This document shows positions 17,601 through 26,566 of a DNA stretch of 64,000 nt, in pieces. How positions within the stretch are numbered: the stretch's first letter is position 1; each line of letters opens with the position of its first letter. The stretch is from positions 5,740,340 to 5,804,339 of the forward strand of contig NZ_CP030118.1 of the NCBI RefSeq assembly GCF_006968745.1, read 5' to 3'. The DNA is from Brasilonema sennae CENA114 (GTDB taxonomy: Bacteria; Cyanobacteriota; Cyanobacteriia; Cyanobacteriales; Nostocaceae). The notes beneath the pieces were generated by a model. That model saw nothing but the letters and a program-made list of their open reading frames with translations, made no database searches and was not told where the DNA came from. A program made the position numbers and the translations under genes.

Positions 17601-20600
17601 GCTCAATCAACTGGTATTAGCTTTAAAAGCAGGGAAAATACTACAACAGTTACCATTTGTAGCAATACCTGGAACACAACTCACAATTTCGGCACAACTG
17701 AATCAGGCAGTTAGTTCAGTAACTGAACTTAATCGTTTGGAAAGGCATAAGGATGCTGTTACGCACATTAGCTTCAGCCCTAATGGTAAAGTACTAGCTA
17801 CAGCAAGTAAGGATAAAACCGTCAAACTCTGGCGTATTGATGGCAGCCTGATTAAATCTTTAGAAACGCACACTCGTACTGTGACAAGCACTAGCTTCAG
17901 TCCCAACGGCAAGATGTTAGCCACAGCGAGTAAAGACAATAAAGTGAAACTCTGGAAACTTGATGGCAAAGAGATTCAAGAGATTAGTAGTTGGGAAGCG
18001 CACAAAGGCGGTGTTACCAACGTCATTTTCAGCCCTGACAGCAAGATGCTAGCCACAGCAGGTGGAGACAAAACCGTAAAAATCTGGAGTATCGATGGTA
18101 CAAAGATTGCGACTATAAAAGGGCTTAGTGACCAGGTGACAACACTTAGTTTCAGTCCTAACAGCAAGATGTTAGCTACAGGTGGTCAATACGACACCGT
18201 AAAACTTTGGAATCTTAGTGGTACAAATATTGGCATCATTGATAACTATGGTGCCATAACTATGCGTTTCAGCCCCAATAGTCAGAGTATCACTCTAGCT
18301 AATAAAGATGGGACAGTAAAGCTTTGGTATATTAACGATCCTTTTAAGAGTACTTTGATCAAAAATACTAATTATGGTTGTAAGCCCAGGCTTCATACCA
18401 CTAGTTTCAGCCCTAATGGTGAATTTCTAGCTTACGATGATACCTCAGATGAATTCTACAAGAACAAAGTATTCCTTGCAGAACCAGAACAACTCGGCTG
18501 CGTTTCAACATCTTTACAGCATAGCGACAGTATTACCTATATAACTTTTAGCCCTGATGGCAAATTGCTCGCATCAGCTAGTCAAGACAAAACTGTAAAA
18601 CTTTGGAAGGTTGACAAGGCTCTCCTTACTAGTGACTTGAGGAGCAGAATACCCAAAGTAAGGTATAGCTTTGATGGCAAGATTATTGCTACTGGTACTA
18701 CTAACGATAACACAGTAACGCTCCAGCAGCATGACAGTAAACAACTCAAAACGATTCCAGCAGATAGTTCAATCCTCAGTTTTAGCCCTGATAGCAAAAC
18801 TCTTGCTACTGCTAGTGCTGAAGATATTGTCAAACTTTGGAGTCTTAATGGTAAAGAAACTATTTTAAAAGGACATCACAGTAGTATCACTAGTATTAAC
18901 TTCAGTCCTGACAATCAGCTAATTGCCACTGGCAGTAGCGAAAATTTAGTGCAACTGTGGAGTAGTGACGGTACCTTGCTGAAAAACTTGCCTGGACACA
19001 CAGGTAGCGTTAACAGCATTAGCTTCAGTCGTGATAGCCAAATGATTGCCTCTATTGGTGATGATAACATGGTGAAACTTTGGCATCGTGACGGTAGGCT
19101 CATCGCAACTCTGGCAGGACATACTAAGAATGTTAAAAAAGTAGTTTTCAGTCCCGATAACCAGATTATTGCCTCTATTGGTGATGATAACGTGGTGAAA
19201 CTTTGGCATCGTGACGGCAAGCTGATCAAAACTTTGACTGGACATCCAGATAACGTTACAAGCGTGGAGTTCAGTCGTGATGGCAGCATTATTGCTTCTG
19301 TAAGCAGTAGTGAAAACAGACTTGAGAACAGCCAGATAATACTTTGGCGGAGTAAAGATGGTCATTTTCTCAAAACCATTGATAACTATGGCATCAAAAA
19401 GGTTAGTTTCAGTCCTGATGGAAAAACTATTGCGTCAATCAATGGTGACAATACTGTCAAACTTTGGAGTCTTAAGGGGAATTTGCTTGTAACCCTCAAA
19501 GGACATAACGATGAAATTAATGACTTGAGTTTCAGCCATGATGGCAAAATGATTGCCACTGCAAGTAATGACAGTACCGTAATCCTTTGGAGAACCAGTG
19601 ATGGCAATCGCAGCAAAATTCTTCGCGGACACAGTGGTGCAGTCTATAGTGTCAGTTTTAGCCCTGATAGTAAAACCATTGCCTCAGCAAGTAAAGACAA
19701 TACAGTGAAACTCTGGAGTAGCAAAGACGGTAATTTGATCAAACCGCTGGAGCAGAGTGCTCAAGAGAACATCCAGAATTTAGATTATCATCTAGTCAGT
19801 TTTAGTGAAGATGGCAAAGTCATAACTTCTGTCAGTGATTTCGGCAAATTGTCGGGTAGACAGTATAAGAATAACTATACAGTGAGAGTATGGAGCAGTG
19901 ACGGCAAAGAACTTAAAACTCTTCGAGGAAATGGTAAGTTCAGTGGCTTCAGTGCAGATGGTAAAAGAGTTGCCCTTAGTCCAAATGGCAAAATAGTTGT
20001 CTTTGCTAGTAAAGATAATGCCATAAAACTCTGGAATCTTAATGGTATTTTACAAGCAACCCTTAAAGGACACAGTGACTGGATCAACAGCGTCAGTTTC
20101 AGTCCTGATGGTAAGACGATCGCCTCTGGTAGTGATGACAAAACTGTGAAAATTTGGAACAGTAATGGTAATCTAATCAAAACCATTAAAAAGCATAGCG
20201 GTAAAGTTAACAGCGTCAGTTTCAGCCCTAATGGCAAGACGATCGCCTCTGGTAGTGATGACAAAACTTTGAAAATCTGGAATAGTAACGGCACTCCGCG
20301 CCAAACAATCGATAAGCATACCCAGAGAGTCACAAGCCTGAGTTTCAGCCCCGATAACAAGACCATTGCCTCAGCTAGTGATGACGGCACTGTTAAGCTT
20401 TGGAACAGCAGTAACGGGAGAGAAGTTGAAAATTTCCAGAACCAGATCATATTATCTATTGAAAATCCGATTAATGCCCTAAATTTCAGCTTAGATGGCA
20501 AGATACTTGCTTACGATGGCGTTGGGTTCAGGCGAACACAGCTTTATCTCCCTAACGGTCTTTGGTTCAAAACAGCCACGCTTTCCTCAATTTCGGATAC

Positions 20601-20775
20601 TAGTTTCATCCCTAGCAGTCAACCTCTTATTGTTGCTGGCAATGATGGCAAGTTGGTTTTGAGTTTGGGTTTAGATGATTTACTAAAACAAGGTTGCAAC
20701 ATAGCACGTAATTATCTCAAGAATAACCCGAAGGTTGATAAGAGCGATCGCACTCTCTGCGACGACATCAAATAA
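14650..20775 (+). CDS. giant nSTAND NTPase with TPR-like region and about 22 WD40 repeats
   Basis: A 2041-residue protein. Residues ~1-185 form an alpha/beta domain resembling a P-loop fold without a Walker A (LIVSGLESV, then FPIVFWVTDEAV). Residues ~215-490 are helical, TPR-like. The nSTAND1 NTPase follows, with Walker A GQSGVGKS (543-550) and Walker B LIFDQFEEF around residue 672. One transmembrane helix lies at ~945-972, then about 22 WD40-type repeats (~1030-2010), each with FSPDGK ... KLW signatures, enough for about three propellers. STAND proteins are signal-dependent switches, and the WD40 part would be the sensor. The effector is not recognisable. Odd: residues ~598-630 (PPTPPLQGEG...) are encoded by an inserted palindromic repeat. 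ATG 14653 is an equally possible start. Confidence 0.85.
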   Translation: MMNQQGQIKEIAAFNENSLQELTWAIESSRGEFSLILALCNSASLRRRLTQEVQASCSVKIREIILEQSVTTLYTTIQAELGNEHPEALIVSGLESVKAIDLMLRGANQVREEFRKNFPFPIVFWVTDEAVQKLIRLAPDFQSWTTTVEFAIPTEDLIQYIQQTADEVFAKVLEVGAGRFLDNAALNLGIGSPRRTELELARVELQNRGVTLHPEIEASLEFVLGRDTRGLEESRQHYERSLTLLPNTNSPLPKLLEQRACLLYCMGLWWRTYAVLNHVESERAHATTKDYFQECITVFEQANRQDLVANFINGLGGVLQRMQCWDELEPVARKGITLHQTYPHQFRLARAYGFLAEVAVAKSAWKEAQEAAKQALAILDSAASTAENSVSSETIADLEWEQSSHQGWYLFTLAKAQIALGEKKEAITTLETAKARTKAQYEPELYIQILCELRDCYFQQGEYLKAFHIKLELRSNEQTYGIRAFIGAGRLQPKQQVTNPTLVLVEQQQTVAQEIAATGREQDIKRLVERVARPDHKLTIIYGQSGVGKSSILQAGLIPVLKQKAIGTRDVVPVLQQVYPDWLRELGDRLAEALPQRRTSPPTPPLQGEGRQTPPFPSREGGLGGLGVSDTKSFTSNPLPINEKETTDAANSILNQLQTNADDELLTVLIFDQFEEFFFVYKDPKQRLTFYNFLRECLDVPHARVILALREDYLYYLLECNDRLTNLEVINNNILDKDVLYYLGNFSRKDAKALIQSFTQTTKLLLDAELIDALVDDLAGDFGEIRPIELQVVGTQLQTEKIKTLAQYQEHGPKEELVGKFLEEVVKDCGAENEQIAKLVLYLLTNENNTRPLKTRADLELELDVKAETLDLVLLILVKSGLVFKIPAVPADRYQLVHDYLVPFVRQQQSERLIAELEKEREQRKLTEAKLNQALKKQLRDARRATFTLIGFLAIITGVAITATTVGINLYLTSLSSSSAQNKQLNQLVLALKAGKILQQLPFVAIPGTQLTISAQLNQAVSSVTELNRLERHKDAVTHISFSPNGKVLATASKDKTVKLWRIDGSLIKSLETHTRTVTSTSFSPNGKMLATASKDNKVKLWKLDGKEIQEISSWEAHKGGVTNVIFSPDSKMLATAGGDKTVKIWSIDGTKIATIKGLSDQVTTLSFSPNSKMLATGGQYDTVKLWNLSGTNIGIIDNYGAITMRFSPNSQSITLANKDGTVKLWYINDPFKSTLIKNTNYGCKPRLHTTSFSPNGEFLAYDDTSDEFYKNKVFLAEPEQLGCVSTSLQHSDSITYITFSPDGKLLASASQDKTVKLWKVDKALLTSDLRSRIPKVRYSFDGKIIATGTTNDNTVTLQQHDSKQLKTIPADSSILSFSPDSKTLATASAEDIVKLWSLNGKETILKGHHSSITSINFSPDNQLIATGSSENLVQLWSSDGTLLKNLPGHTGSVNSISFSRDSQMIASIGDDNMVKLWHRDGRLIATLAGHTKNVKKVVFSPDNQIIASIGDDNVVKLWHRDGKLIKTLTGHPDNVTSVEFSRDGSIIASVSSSENRLENSQIILWRSKDGHFLKTIDNYGIKKVSFSPDGKTIASINGDNTVKLWSLKGNLLVTLKGHNDEINDLSFSHDGKMIATASNDSTVILWRTSDGNRSKILRGHSGAVYSVSFSPDSKTIASASKDNTVKLWSSKDGNLIKPLEQSAQENIQNLDYHLVSFSEDGKVITSVSDFGKLSGRQYKNNYTVRVWSSDGKELKTLRGNGKFSGFSADGKRVALSPNGKIVVFASKDNAIKLWNLNGILQATLKGHSDWINSVSFSPDGKTIASGSDDKTVKIWNSNGNLIKTIKKHSGKVNSVSFSPNGKTIASGSDDKTLKIWNSNGTPRQTIDKHTQRVTSLSFSPDNKTIASASDDGTVKLWNSSNGREVENFQNQIILSIENPINALNFSLDGKILAYDGVGFRRTQLYLPNGLWFKTATLSSISDTSFIPSSQPLIVAGNDGKLVLSLGLDDLLKQGCNIARNYLKNNPKVDKSDRTLCDDIK
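16441..16530. repeat. palindromic repeat inserted in frame within the nSTAND coding sequence
   Basis: Two GC-rich stems, one pairing CCCCTCCCC with GGGGAGGGG and one pairing CCCCCCTTCCCT with AGGGAAGGGGGG, with outer CCTC/CCCCC against GGGGGG arms. This is the same class of dispersed palindrome as the intergenic copies. Translated here it gives a Pro-then-Gly-rich segment between the Walker A and Walker B motifs of the NTPase, keeping the frame open. Confidence 0.8.
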
Positions 20776-20785
20776 ACAACCCCAA

Positions 20786-20888
20786 AATTAATCCACCACA
20801 GACGCGTTAACAAAAAAATTTCCCCACAACTCTAAGCGACTTGTACACTCTTGAGAGATCTGGGGGAACAGCTAGGCATTTATTGTGG
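20786..20888 (+). repeat. about 100-bp dispersed repeat, copy 1
   Basis: AATTAATC(C)ACCACAG ... GCTAG(G)CATTTATTG matches 26567-26668 in the same orientation at roughly 88-90 percent identity by eye. It starts 11 bp after the stop codon of the nSTAND gene. No frame or obvious hairpin explains the conservation. Confidence 0.8.
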
Positions 20889-20934
20889 TCGATGTCTTTG
20901 AAAATGGCTGTCAATTCAATATTTTTAGTCTAGA

Positions 20935-22047
20935 ATGTCCAAACTTTTATTCCGCAGGCAATTACTTAATCACGGTATTAAAGCTTTAATCGGTCTTTCT
21001 ACTTTAAGTTTAATTAGTCTACAGCGTAACCGTTCCGTTTCGGCGACAGATAAGGTTATTGCCAATCTAGAAACCCAAGTTCCTGTGTGGATGCAAGCTG
21101 CGTTAATTCCTGGTTTAGACTTAGCAATTATTCGGGATGGACAACTGTTTTGGAGTCGCGGCTTTGGGGTAAAGAATAGATCTACGAAAAATCCTGTCAC
21201 TAACGATACTGTATTTGCCGCTGCTTCCTTGAGTAAGCCTTTATTTGCTTACACAGTTTTTAAAATGGTGGAACAGGGGAAACTAAATTTAGATACTCCA
21301 TTAACAGAATATACTGCTAAACCCTATATTTCTGACCCGAGAATTAAACTTATCACTACTCGCATGGTACTATCTCACACCACAGGTTTTCCAAATTGGA
21401 GTGGTGATGATCCTCTCAAGATTGAGTTTTCTCCAGGTACAAGATTTAATTACTCAGGAGAAGGCTATCTCTACTTACAGAAAGTCGTAGAAGAGATTAT
21501 CCAACAACCTCTAAGCGAGTATTTACAAAAGCAGATTTTAGAACCCTTGGGAATGAACAGCAGTAGCTTCATCTGGCAACCAGCTTACCAAACAACTGCT
21601 AGTGACGGACATGATCGCCAGGGTAAACCCATACCTACAAGTAAACCGAAACGAGTAAGTGTAGCTGGAAGTTTACGAACGACTGCCAGTGACTATGCCC
21701 AATTTCTTACCGTTCTGATGAAGCCAGGTGAGGCTGATAGTCCTAGACTAACAGAAACGAGCTTAAATGAGATGATGCGATCGCAAATTCAATTTAATCA
21801 GTCTCTATCTTGGGGCTTAGGTTGGGGATTGGAAAAAGTGAAAGATACTTCTTTCTTTTGGCATTGGGGCGATCTCACTACATTTAAATGTTTTACACTG
21901 GCTTCCAGAGAATTAGGCACAGGAATCGTGATTTTAACGAACAGTCAAAATGGCTTAAAAATTTGCCAAAACATCGTCTCCCAAGCAATTGGTGGACAAC
22001 ATCCGGCGTTCAATTTTAAGATGTATAATTACTCTCTAACGCATTAA
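20935..22047 (+). CDS. serine hydrolase, class C beta-lactamase / penicillin-binding family
   Basis: A 370-residue exported enzyme. Residues 1-37 form a basic then hydrophobic signal peptide with an SVSA cleavage-like site. The SxxK catalytic motif is S98-L-S-K101 (AAASLSKP). The second motif is YSGEGY, with Gly where many members have Asn (YxN). The third motif is HWGD near residue 310. The family includes class C beta-lactamases, DD-peptidases and esterases; sequence does not decide between them. It is transcribed alone on the plus strand, convergent with the next gene. ATG 20935 is the first start and yields a complete signal peptide. Confidence 0.88.
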   Translation: MSKLLFRRQLLNHGIKALIGLSTLSLISLQRNRSVSATDKVIANLETQVPVWMQAALIPGLDLAIIRDGQLFWSRGFGVKNRSTKNPVTNDTVFAAASLSKPLFAYTVFKMVEQGKLNLDTPLTEYTAKPYISDPRIKLITTRMVLSHTTGFPNWSGDDPLKIEFSPGTRFNYSGEGYLYLQKVVEEIIQQPLSEYLQKQILEPLGMNSSSFIWQPAYQTTASDGHDRQGKPIPTSKPKRVSVAGSLRTTASDYAQFLTVLMKPGEADSPRLTETSLNEMMRSQIQFNQSLSWGLGWGLEKVKDTSFFWHWGDLTTFKCFTLASRELGTGIVILTNSQNGLKICQNIVSQAIGGQHPAFNFKMYNYSLTH

Positions 22048-22115
22048 AATTGCACACTTATTCTAGCGCTGATTAGCAGAGCACTACAAATTTGTCTGTA
22101 TTCATCTGTGCTATT

Positions 22116-23336
22116 TTACGGTTTCTGAGTTTTTTTTGCCTCTGCTAACATTAAATTTGAATCATTCACTCCAAATTTGTAACCAACACCAAAACTCAGA
22201 GGCTTAATACTCTTATTTGTTATATAAACTTTCCTCAAATCAGCTTGATAGCGGTTTGCAAACAAACCAATGGGGTTGGTATAATTCCCATACAAATTTA
22301 AGTTCCATTTTGAATTGTCAAAAGCTTTGAAGGGCATACCAGAATCATCTTGCAATACATAGTTACTTTGAGTCAAAATTAACTTTTTAATATCAGAAAA
22401 AGTTTCGTAGTACATCAAATACGATGCAGCTTTGAGATAAGTAACTTTATTGTCTAATTGACCAACAAATTTTTTAAACTCAGGTCGTTTTTTCAGTCCA
22501 TCATCTGATAAATCAGTTGAGAAATAATACAGAGTATCAGCTTGAGATTTTCCTTTTGGGACAAACGTCATCTTGACTCCGGAAACCATACCTTTTTGGA
22601 ATGGCTGGACTTTACCATCTGTGTCTAATCCAATCTGTTGTACATCAAGGATACGATTTTCAGTACGTGCCAGAAATACATACAAAATCGGTAAAACTCC
22701 TTGTTTCTGTAAGTCTACCTTCATTTCATTCGTGAGGAAAAAGCTAAATCGCAAAATTGCATAAAGAGAACCTCTGACTTCCTGCAACTTCAAATCGCGC
22801 TTACTCTCTGAAAGACTAGCCAAATCAAAAAGGCTACCCACTGGTTCTAAACCCACTAGTACGTATTTATTGCCTTTTGGAAAAAAAGAATAAGCATATA
22901 AAAAATCAGGTCCGCTGAAGGGATAAAAAATAGACTTATAATTAATTTGCTTAAGTTCTTGCTGCGACCATTTTCTAACTTTCGTTAATTGTTGATTTTC
23001 TAATTTTGACCAAGTATTATCAAAAAATCGGCGATGATCTTGCCAACTTTCATTCTTTTGGAATTGAGATAAGGGACTTTTACTATCTACATTCATACCA
23101 GCAAGGAATTTAGCTGTGTTCGTAAATTTTTCAGATTTTGCTTGGTCGAATGTTGGAGTTGGTTTTGGCGAAGCTTGAGGAGTTAAGTTTACGGAGACTG
23201 ATTGCTGATTTTCTTGCTTGCTGATTGTATTGTCTTTCTTGATTTGGTTTCCATAAACCCAGTTCATGATAAAGTAACTTGCACTACAAAGAACGCTACA
23301 AACGATAAAAAGGAAGATAATGTTTGTTTTTTTCAT
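22116..23336 (-). CDS. membrane-anchored protein of unknown function
   Basis: About 406 residues. ATG 23336 is preferred over the upstream TTG 23411 because it places one hydrophobic helix (IIFLFIVCSVLCSASYFIM) immediately after a short Lys-rich start, as in a signal anchor. A Pro/Gln/Ser-rich linker follows (residues ~35-65, TPQASPKPTPTF). The large domain beyond it is likely extracytoplasmic, with aromatic-rich stretches such as FYPFSGPDFLYAYSFFP and NKYVLVGLEPVGSLF. I recall similar proteins in other cyanobacteria, but none with a known role. The end converges on the serine hydrolase gene. No catalytic motif was recognised. Confidence 0.6.
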   Translation of the reverse strand: MKKTNIIFLFIVCSVLCSASYFIMNWVYGNQIKKDNTISKQENQQSVSVNLTPQASPKPTPTFDQAKSEKFTNTAKFLAGMNVDSKSPLSQFQKNESWQDHRRFFDNTWSKLENQQLTKVRKWSQQELKQINYKSIFYPFSGPDFLYAYSFFPKGNKYVLVGLEPVGSLFDLASLSESKRDLKLQEVRGSLYAILRFSFFLTNEMKVDLQKQGVLPILYVFLARTENRILDVQQIGLDTDGKVQPFQKGMVSGVKMTFVPKGKSQADTLYYFSTDLSDDGLKKRPEFKKFVGQLDNKVTYLKAASYLMYYETFSDIKKLILTQSNYVLQDDSGMPFKAFDNSKWNLNLYGNYTNPIGLFANRYQADLRKVYITNKSIKPLSFGVGYKFGVNDSNLMLAEAKKTQKP

Positions 23337-23520
23337 TTTTTGTTCAGATGTTTTAAAAATATGTAGTTTTTTACTCAATACCGACAAGACTCTTATTCTA
23401 TTTTTGAGCAACTAGGTAATTTTTTTGTGACTTCACTATTGGGCATTTGTACGACCCACTTTTAGAAATGAAATCGTAGTACTATAATTCTTTGTGATTT
23501 ATTTCGCAAATCAAGACTCC

Positions 23521-24840
23521 TTAAGAAAAATTCACTTTATTTTTAGTTGTGAATAGATAAACAACTATACCGATAGCTAAAGTTGCAAATCCTGCTAAAG
23601 ATTCAACTGGTTTATCAAGCAAAATAAAGACCAACATCCACATACTAATTGCTAAAAAGATAATGGGTGTAATAGGATAGCCCCAAGTACGATAAGGTCG
23701 GGGTATGTCAGGATATCTGATTCTAGCAACGAACACCCCTAATACAGTGAGAAACGAAGATAAAGTTAGAGTGAATCCTAGATAAGTAATGATTGCCTCA
23801 AAACTAGAAGTAATAAGTAAAACTGTCACCAAAAATAATTGAAGGATAATTGCATAGTAAGGAATATCCTGAGCATTCTTTTTGGCAAGTACTTTAAATA
23901 AGGGGATATCTTCGCCAATAACTTGGGTAACTCTAGGTCCAGCTAACACCATTGAACTTATTGAAGAAATGAGTCCTACAGAAATGAGTAACCCCATTAT
24001 CTTTGCCCCATTTATGCTAAAAAACTGATTGGCAGCTATGTAACCCACCTCAACTTGTCCTGCTAATTTTTCTATCGGTGTAGTATACAAAAACATTAAA
24101 TTCAGCAGCAAGTATAACACCAGAACAATAAGAGTTCCAAGAATTAAAGCACGGGGTAAATTTTTTTCTGGTTGTTGAACCTCATTGCCTAAATAAATAG
24201 CTGCATTCCAGCCTGAATAAGAATAGATGACATACACAAGAGAAATCGCAAACGGAGAACTGAAAATTGTCTCGACATCTGCTGCTGTAGGTACAAAGCT
24301 TAATGGTTGTGGTTCTGCCAACAGAAAACCACAAATTATCAGCACAACTATCAACAGGACTTTGAGCACAGTGAAGATGAGTTGAAACTTACTGCCAAAT
24401 CGCAGATTTTGAGTGTGAATTAAGGAAACTCCAACCACGACTAATAAAGCTATTGGGATTGAGGGAAGGATGGGAAACACGCTTTTTAAATACTGTCCTA
24501 AAGCCATTGCAGCAGCTGCAATTGGTGCTGCAAAGCCTACTGTCACCGATACCCATCCCGATAAAAAGCCGATGATAGGATGATAAATACGAGATAAATA
24601 ATAGTACTCACCACCGTTGCGTGGCATTGCTGCTCCTAGTTCGCTGTAAGACAAAGCACCACATAAGGCGAAAATGCCTCCTAGGAACCACAAAAATAGA
24701 AGCGCAAAAATAGATTTGATATTTACAACTTGGAAACCTAAGCTAGTAAATACGCCTGTACCAATCATATTGGCTACTACAATACAGGTAGCTGTAGACA
24801 GGTTGATACTCTGAGAGTTTTGTTGCTGATTTAAGGACAT
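23521..24840 (-). CDS. APC-superfamily amino acid permease
   Basis: A 439-residue protein with about 12 membrane helices. Helix 1 carries the substrate-binding glycine motif (MIGTGVFTSLG), and helix 6 has the VIYSYSGWNAAIYLGNE segment typical of APC transporters that move amino acids or polyamines by proton or exchange coupling. The loop GAAMPRNGGEYYYLSRIYHP after helix 2 is also family-typical. It is probably single-gene. Exact substrate unknown. Confidence 0.88.
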   Translation of the reverse strand: MSLNQQQNSQSINLSTATCIVVANMIGTGVFTSLGFQVVNIKSIFALLFLWFLGGIFALCGALSYSELGAAMPRNGGEYYYLSRIYHPIIGFLSGWVSVTVGFAAPIAAAAMALGQYLKSVFPILPSIPIALLVVVGVSLIHTQNLRFGSKFQLIFTVLKVLLIVVLIICGFLLAEPQPLSFVPTAADVETIFSSPFAISLVYVIYSYSGWNAAIYLGNEVQQPEKNLPRALILGTLIVLVLYLLLNLMFLYTTPIEKLAGQVEVGYIAANQFFSINGAKIMGLLISVGLISSISSMVLAGPRVTQVIGEDIPLFKVLAKKNAQDIPYYAIILQLFLVTVLLITSSFEAIITYLGFTLTLSSFLTVLGVFVARIRYPDIPRPYRTWGYPITPIIFLAISMWMLVFILLDKPVESLAGFATLAIGIVVYLFTTKNKVNFS

Positions 24841-24947
24841 TCTTTTGTTTCTTATCTTGATTCAAGACTTAGGATACAACTATTTAGGATTTTTGCAGTG
24901 AGAAAATTTGATTCTGTGTATAAATATCTGGAATGTTTTATTTTGAT

Positions 24948-26243
24948 TTATAATTTTTCATTTGGAACTCCGCTTTTGGGCATTGACCTCGAATTGCGAG
25001 AAGTCATACGGTTATAAACAAGACGAGAGATCTGTGGAAAAATTTGTGTATCATTAGCGTATGCCGAATCCTCAGCAAAAATTGTCAAAATATAAGTAGC
25101 TCCACTATTTCCTGTGGTAATCATTGCAGTCTCTGCGCGGGAAAGAGAAACCCAGCCAGCCTTAGAATAAAATTGGGCATTAGTTTTAGATAAAGACTCA
25201 CCAAAAAAGGTTTCAACAGGGTTAAATCCATCAGATTCTAGCTGTTTTTTTTGCAAAACTTTGGGATTGAAATCTCTTTTTAGCCAAGCGCACATTTTTT
25301 TGCTAGCTTGTGGAGAAACAGCTTGACCTGCGTAACAAATTTCGTACAATAGTCTGGCTCCCTGTTCGGTTGTGATCTTATTCCAATTCCAAATTGGATT
25401 GCCTAATATTTGCAATTCGCTGCCTTCGGGTTCTGAAAGATTGAGGTAGTCTATCGGAAATGTTTTTTGGCTAATATTAATATGGTTGTAACCTGCTTTC
25501 TCGAAAAATCGGTTAACTTGTTGACGTTTGTTTTTCCAAATTTTCAATTTTTCACTCTCTAGTTCTGGTTCAGAGTGCGTATCTGTCACTTCGTCAAGAA
25601 TGAAGCTAGCAGCCTCATTATCAGACTCCTTAATCATCTTCGCTAGATAAGGAGTAAAATCTTGTTCATTTTTCCAAAGATTGCTTTCTATTTGAGCATA
25701 TAAAATTACCATCCAAAATAACTTGACTACGCTGGCTGGATATCTCGGTGTATCTTGCTGATATGCCCCAGTCTCACCAGTTTTTGCATCTATCAAGGTA
25801 ATAGATAAAGCCTTTTTGGGCAGATCTTTAGCAGTCGTAAGATTTACAACATCGTTGACAATTGCTTGCAACTCCTGACTCTGCTTAAATTTTGGAGGTG
25901 TTTTGAGATTGTAAACAACTTCTGAATGTTGTGTCGCTTGACGAAAGGGAATGGGCAGTGACTTGGCAATAGCCCAGTCAGGAAGTTTTGGAGGAGTCGT
26001 AGGTGAATGGAACGCTTCCTTGGGAGATGATGTAGCAGAAACCTGGACAGGAAGTTTTGCAGGAGTGGTAAGTGAATGGAACGCTTGCCTAGAAGATGAT
26101 GTGGCAGAATGTTCTGTTTGATGTTTGGTTATTAAAGTGGCTACTACAATACACGCAATTGTCAATGTAATAATCTTTACTTTACCAATTAAGCGTAGTT
26201 TTGAGAGTTGGTTAAGAAAAATGTTTTTGCACGATTTCCCCAT
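24948..26243 (-). CDS. exported serine hydrolase, class A beta-lactamase-like
   Basis: A 431-residue protein. A membrane anchor or signal spans ~20-39. The catalytic SxxK is S171-V-V-K174 in YPASVVKLFW, SDN is S207-D-N, and a KAG motif (YSKAGW) replaces the usual KTG. These are the three active-site motifs of class A beta-lactamases and related penicillin-recognising hydrolases. Between anchor and domain lies a linker containing a 23-residue internal duplication, SATSSSRQAFHS.. (46-) and SATSSPKEAFHS.. (69-). Whether it is a true beta-lactamase or a cell-wall hydrolase is undecided. It is the second penicillin-recognising protein within 6 kb. Confidence 0.85.
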   Translation of the reverse strand: MGKSCKNIFLNQLSKLRLIGKVKIITLTIACIVVATLITKHQTEHSATSSSRQAFHSLTTPAKLPVQVSATSSPKEAFHSPTTPPKLPDWAIAKSLPIPFRQATQHSEVVYNLKTPPKFKQSQELQAIVNDVVNLTTAKDLPKKALSITLIDAKTGETGAYQQDTPRYPASVVKLFWMVILYAQIESNLWKNEQDFTPYLAKMIKESDNEAASFILDEVTDTHSEPELESEKLKIWKNKRQQVNRFFEKAGYNHINISQKTFPIDYLNLSEPEGSELQILGNPIWNWNKITTEQGARLLYEICYAGQAVSPQASKKMCAWLKRDFNPKVLQKKQLESDGFNPVETFFGESLSKTNAQFYSKAGWVSLSRAETAMITTGNSGATYILTIFAEDSAYANDTQIFPQISRLVYNRMTSRNSRSMPKSGVPNEKL

Positions 26244-26254
26244 ATTTTTCTAAC

Positions 26255-26485
26255 TTATGAGAGAGGAAAAATATAAAAAGTATAGAAAGCCACTGTATAT
26301 AGCAATATTAAATCATAAGCCACTTCATAAAACCACAAAAATCTGGATAATCTAGACGTAATAGCCTCAGCTGCGATCGCTGGCAACTGTGGTGCTTGTT
26401 GCGACATCCTATCCCATAAGCAGCAGAAGTCATCCACGTCACAGAAAATCTGTGTCACATCTAACCGAGATACTACAGTTTCCAT
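26255..26485 (-). pseudogene. N-terminal fragment of an IS982-like transposase
   Basis: A 76-codon frame starting at ATG 26485 reads METVVSRLDVTQIFCDVDDF and continues CCLWDRM...PQLP. This resembles the start of IS982-family transposases (IFCDVDDFC). The following SRLS ... F(Y)EVAYD may be the remains of the SRLSLSEVMTI ... FH.SGYR region, after which similarity ends. The rest of a roughly 270-residue transposase is missing, so this is a dead remnant. A possible IS end, ACCCGTCGAACTCACGT, is at ~26548-26564, directly before a dispersed repeat. Confidence 0.5.
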
Positions 26486-26566
26486 TGCTCAGACGTTATG
26501 CGTATTTTTGTCTAAATACAGTCTCAGCTTTTTTTGTACCTTTTTCAACCCGTCGAACTCACGTAA

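Noticed and set aside
18900..20400. Repetitive DNA within the nSTAND gene considered as a separate repeat array
   Set aside because: It is explained by homologous WD40 repeats in the coding sequence.
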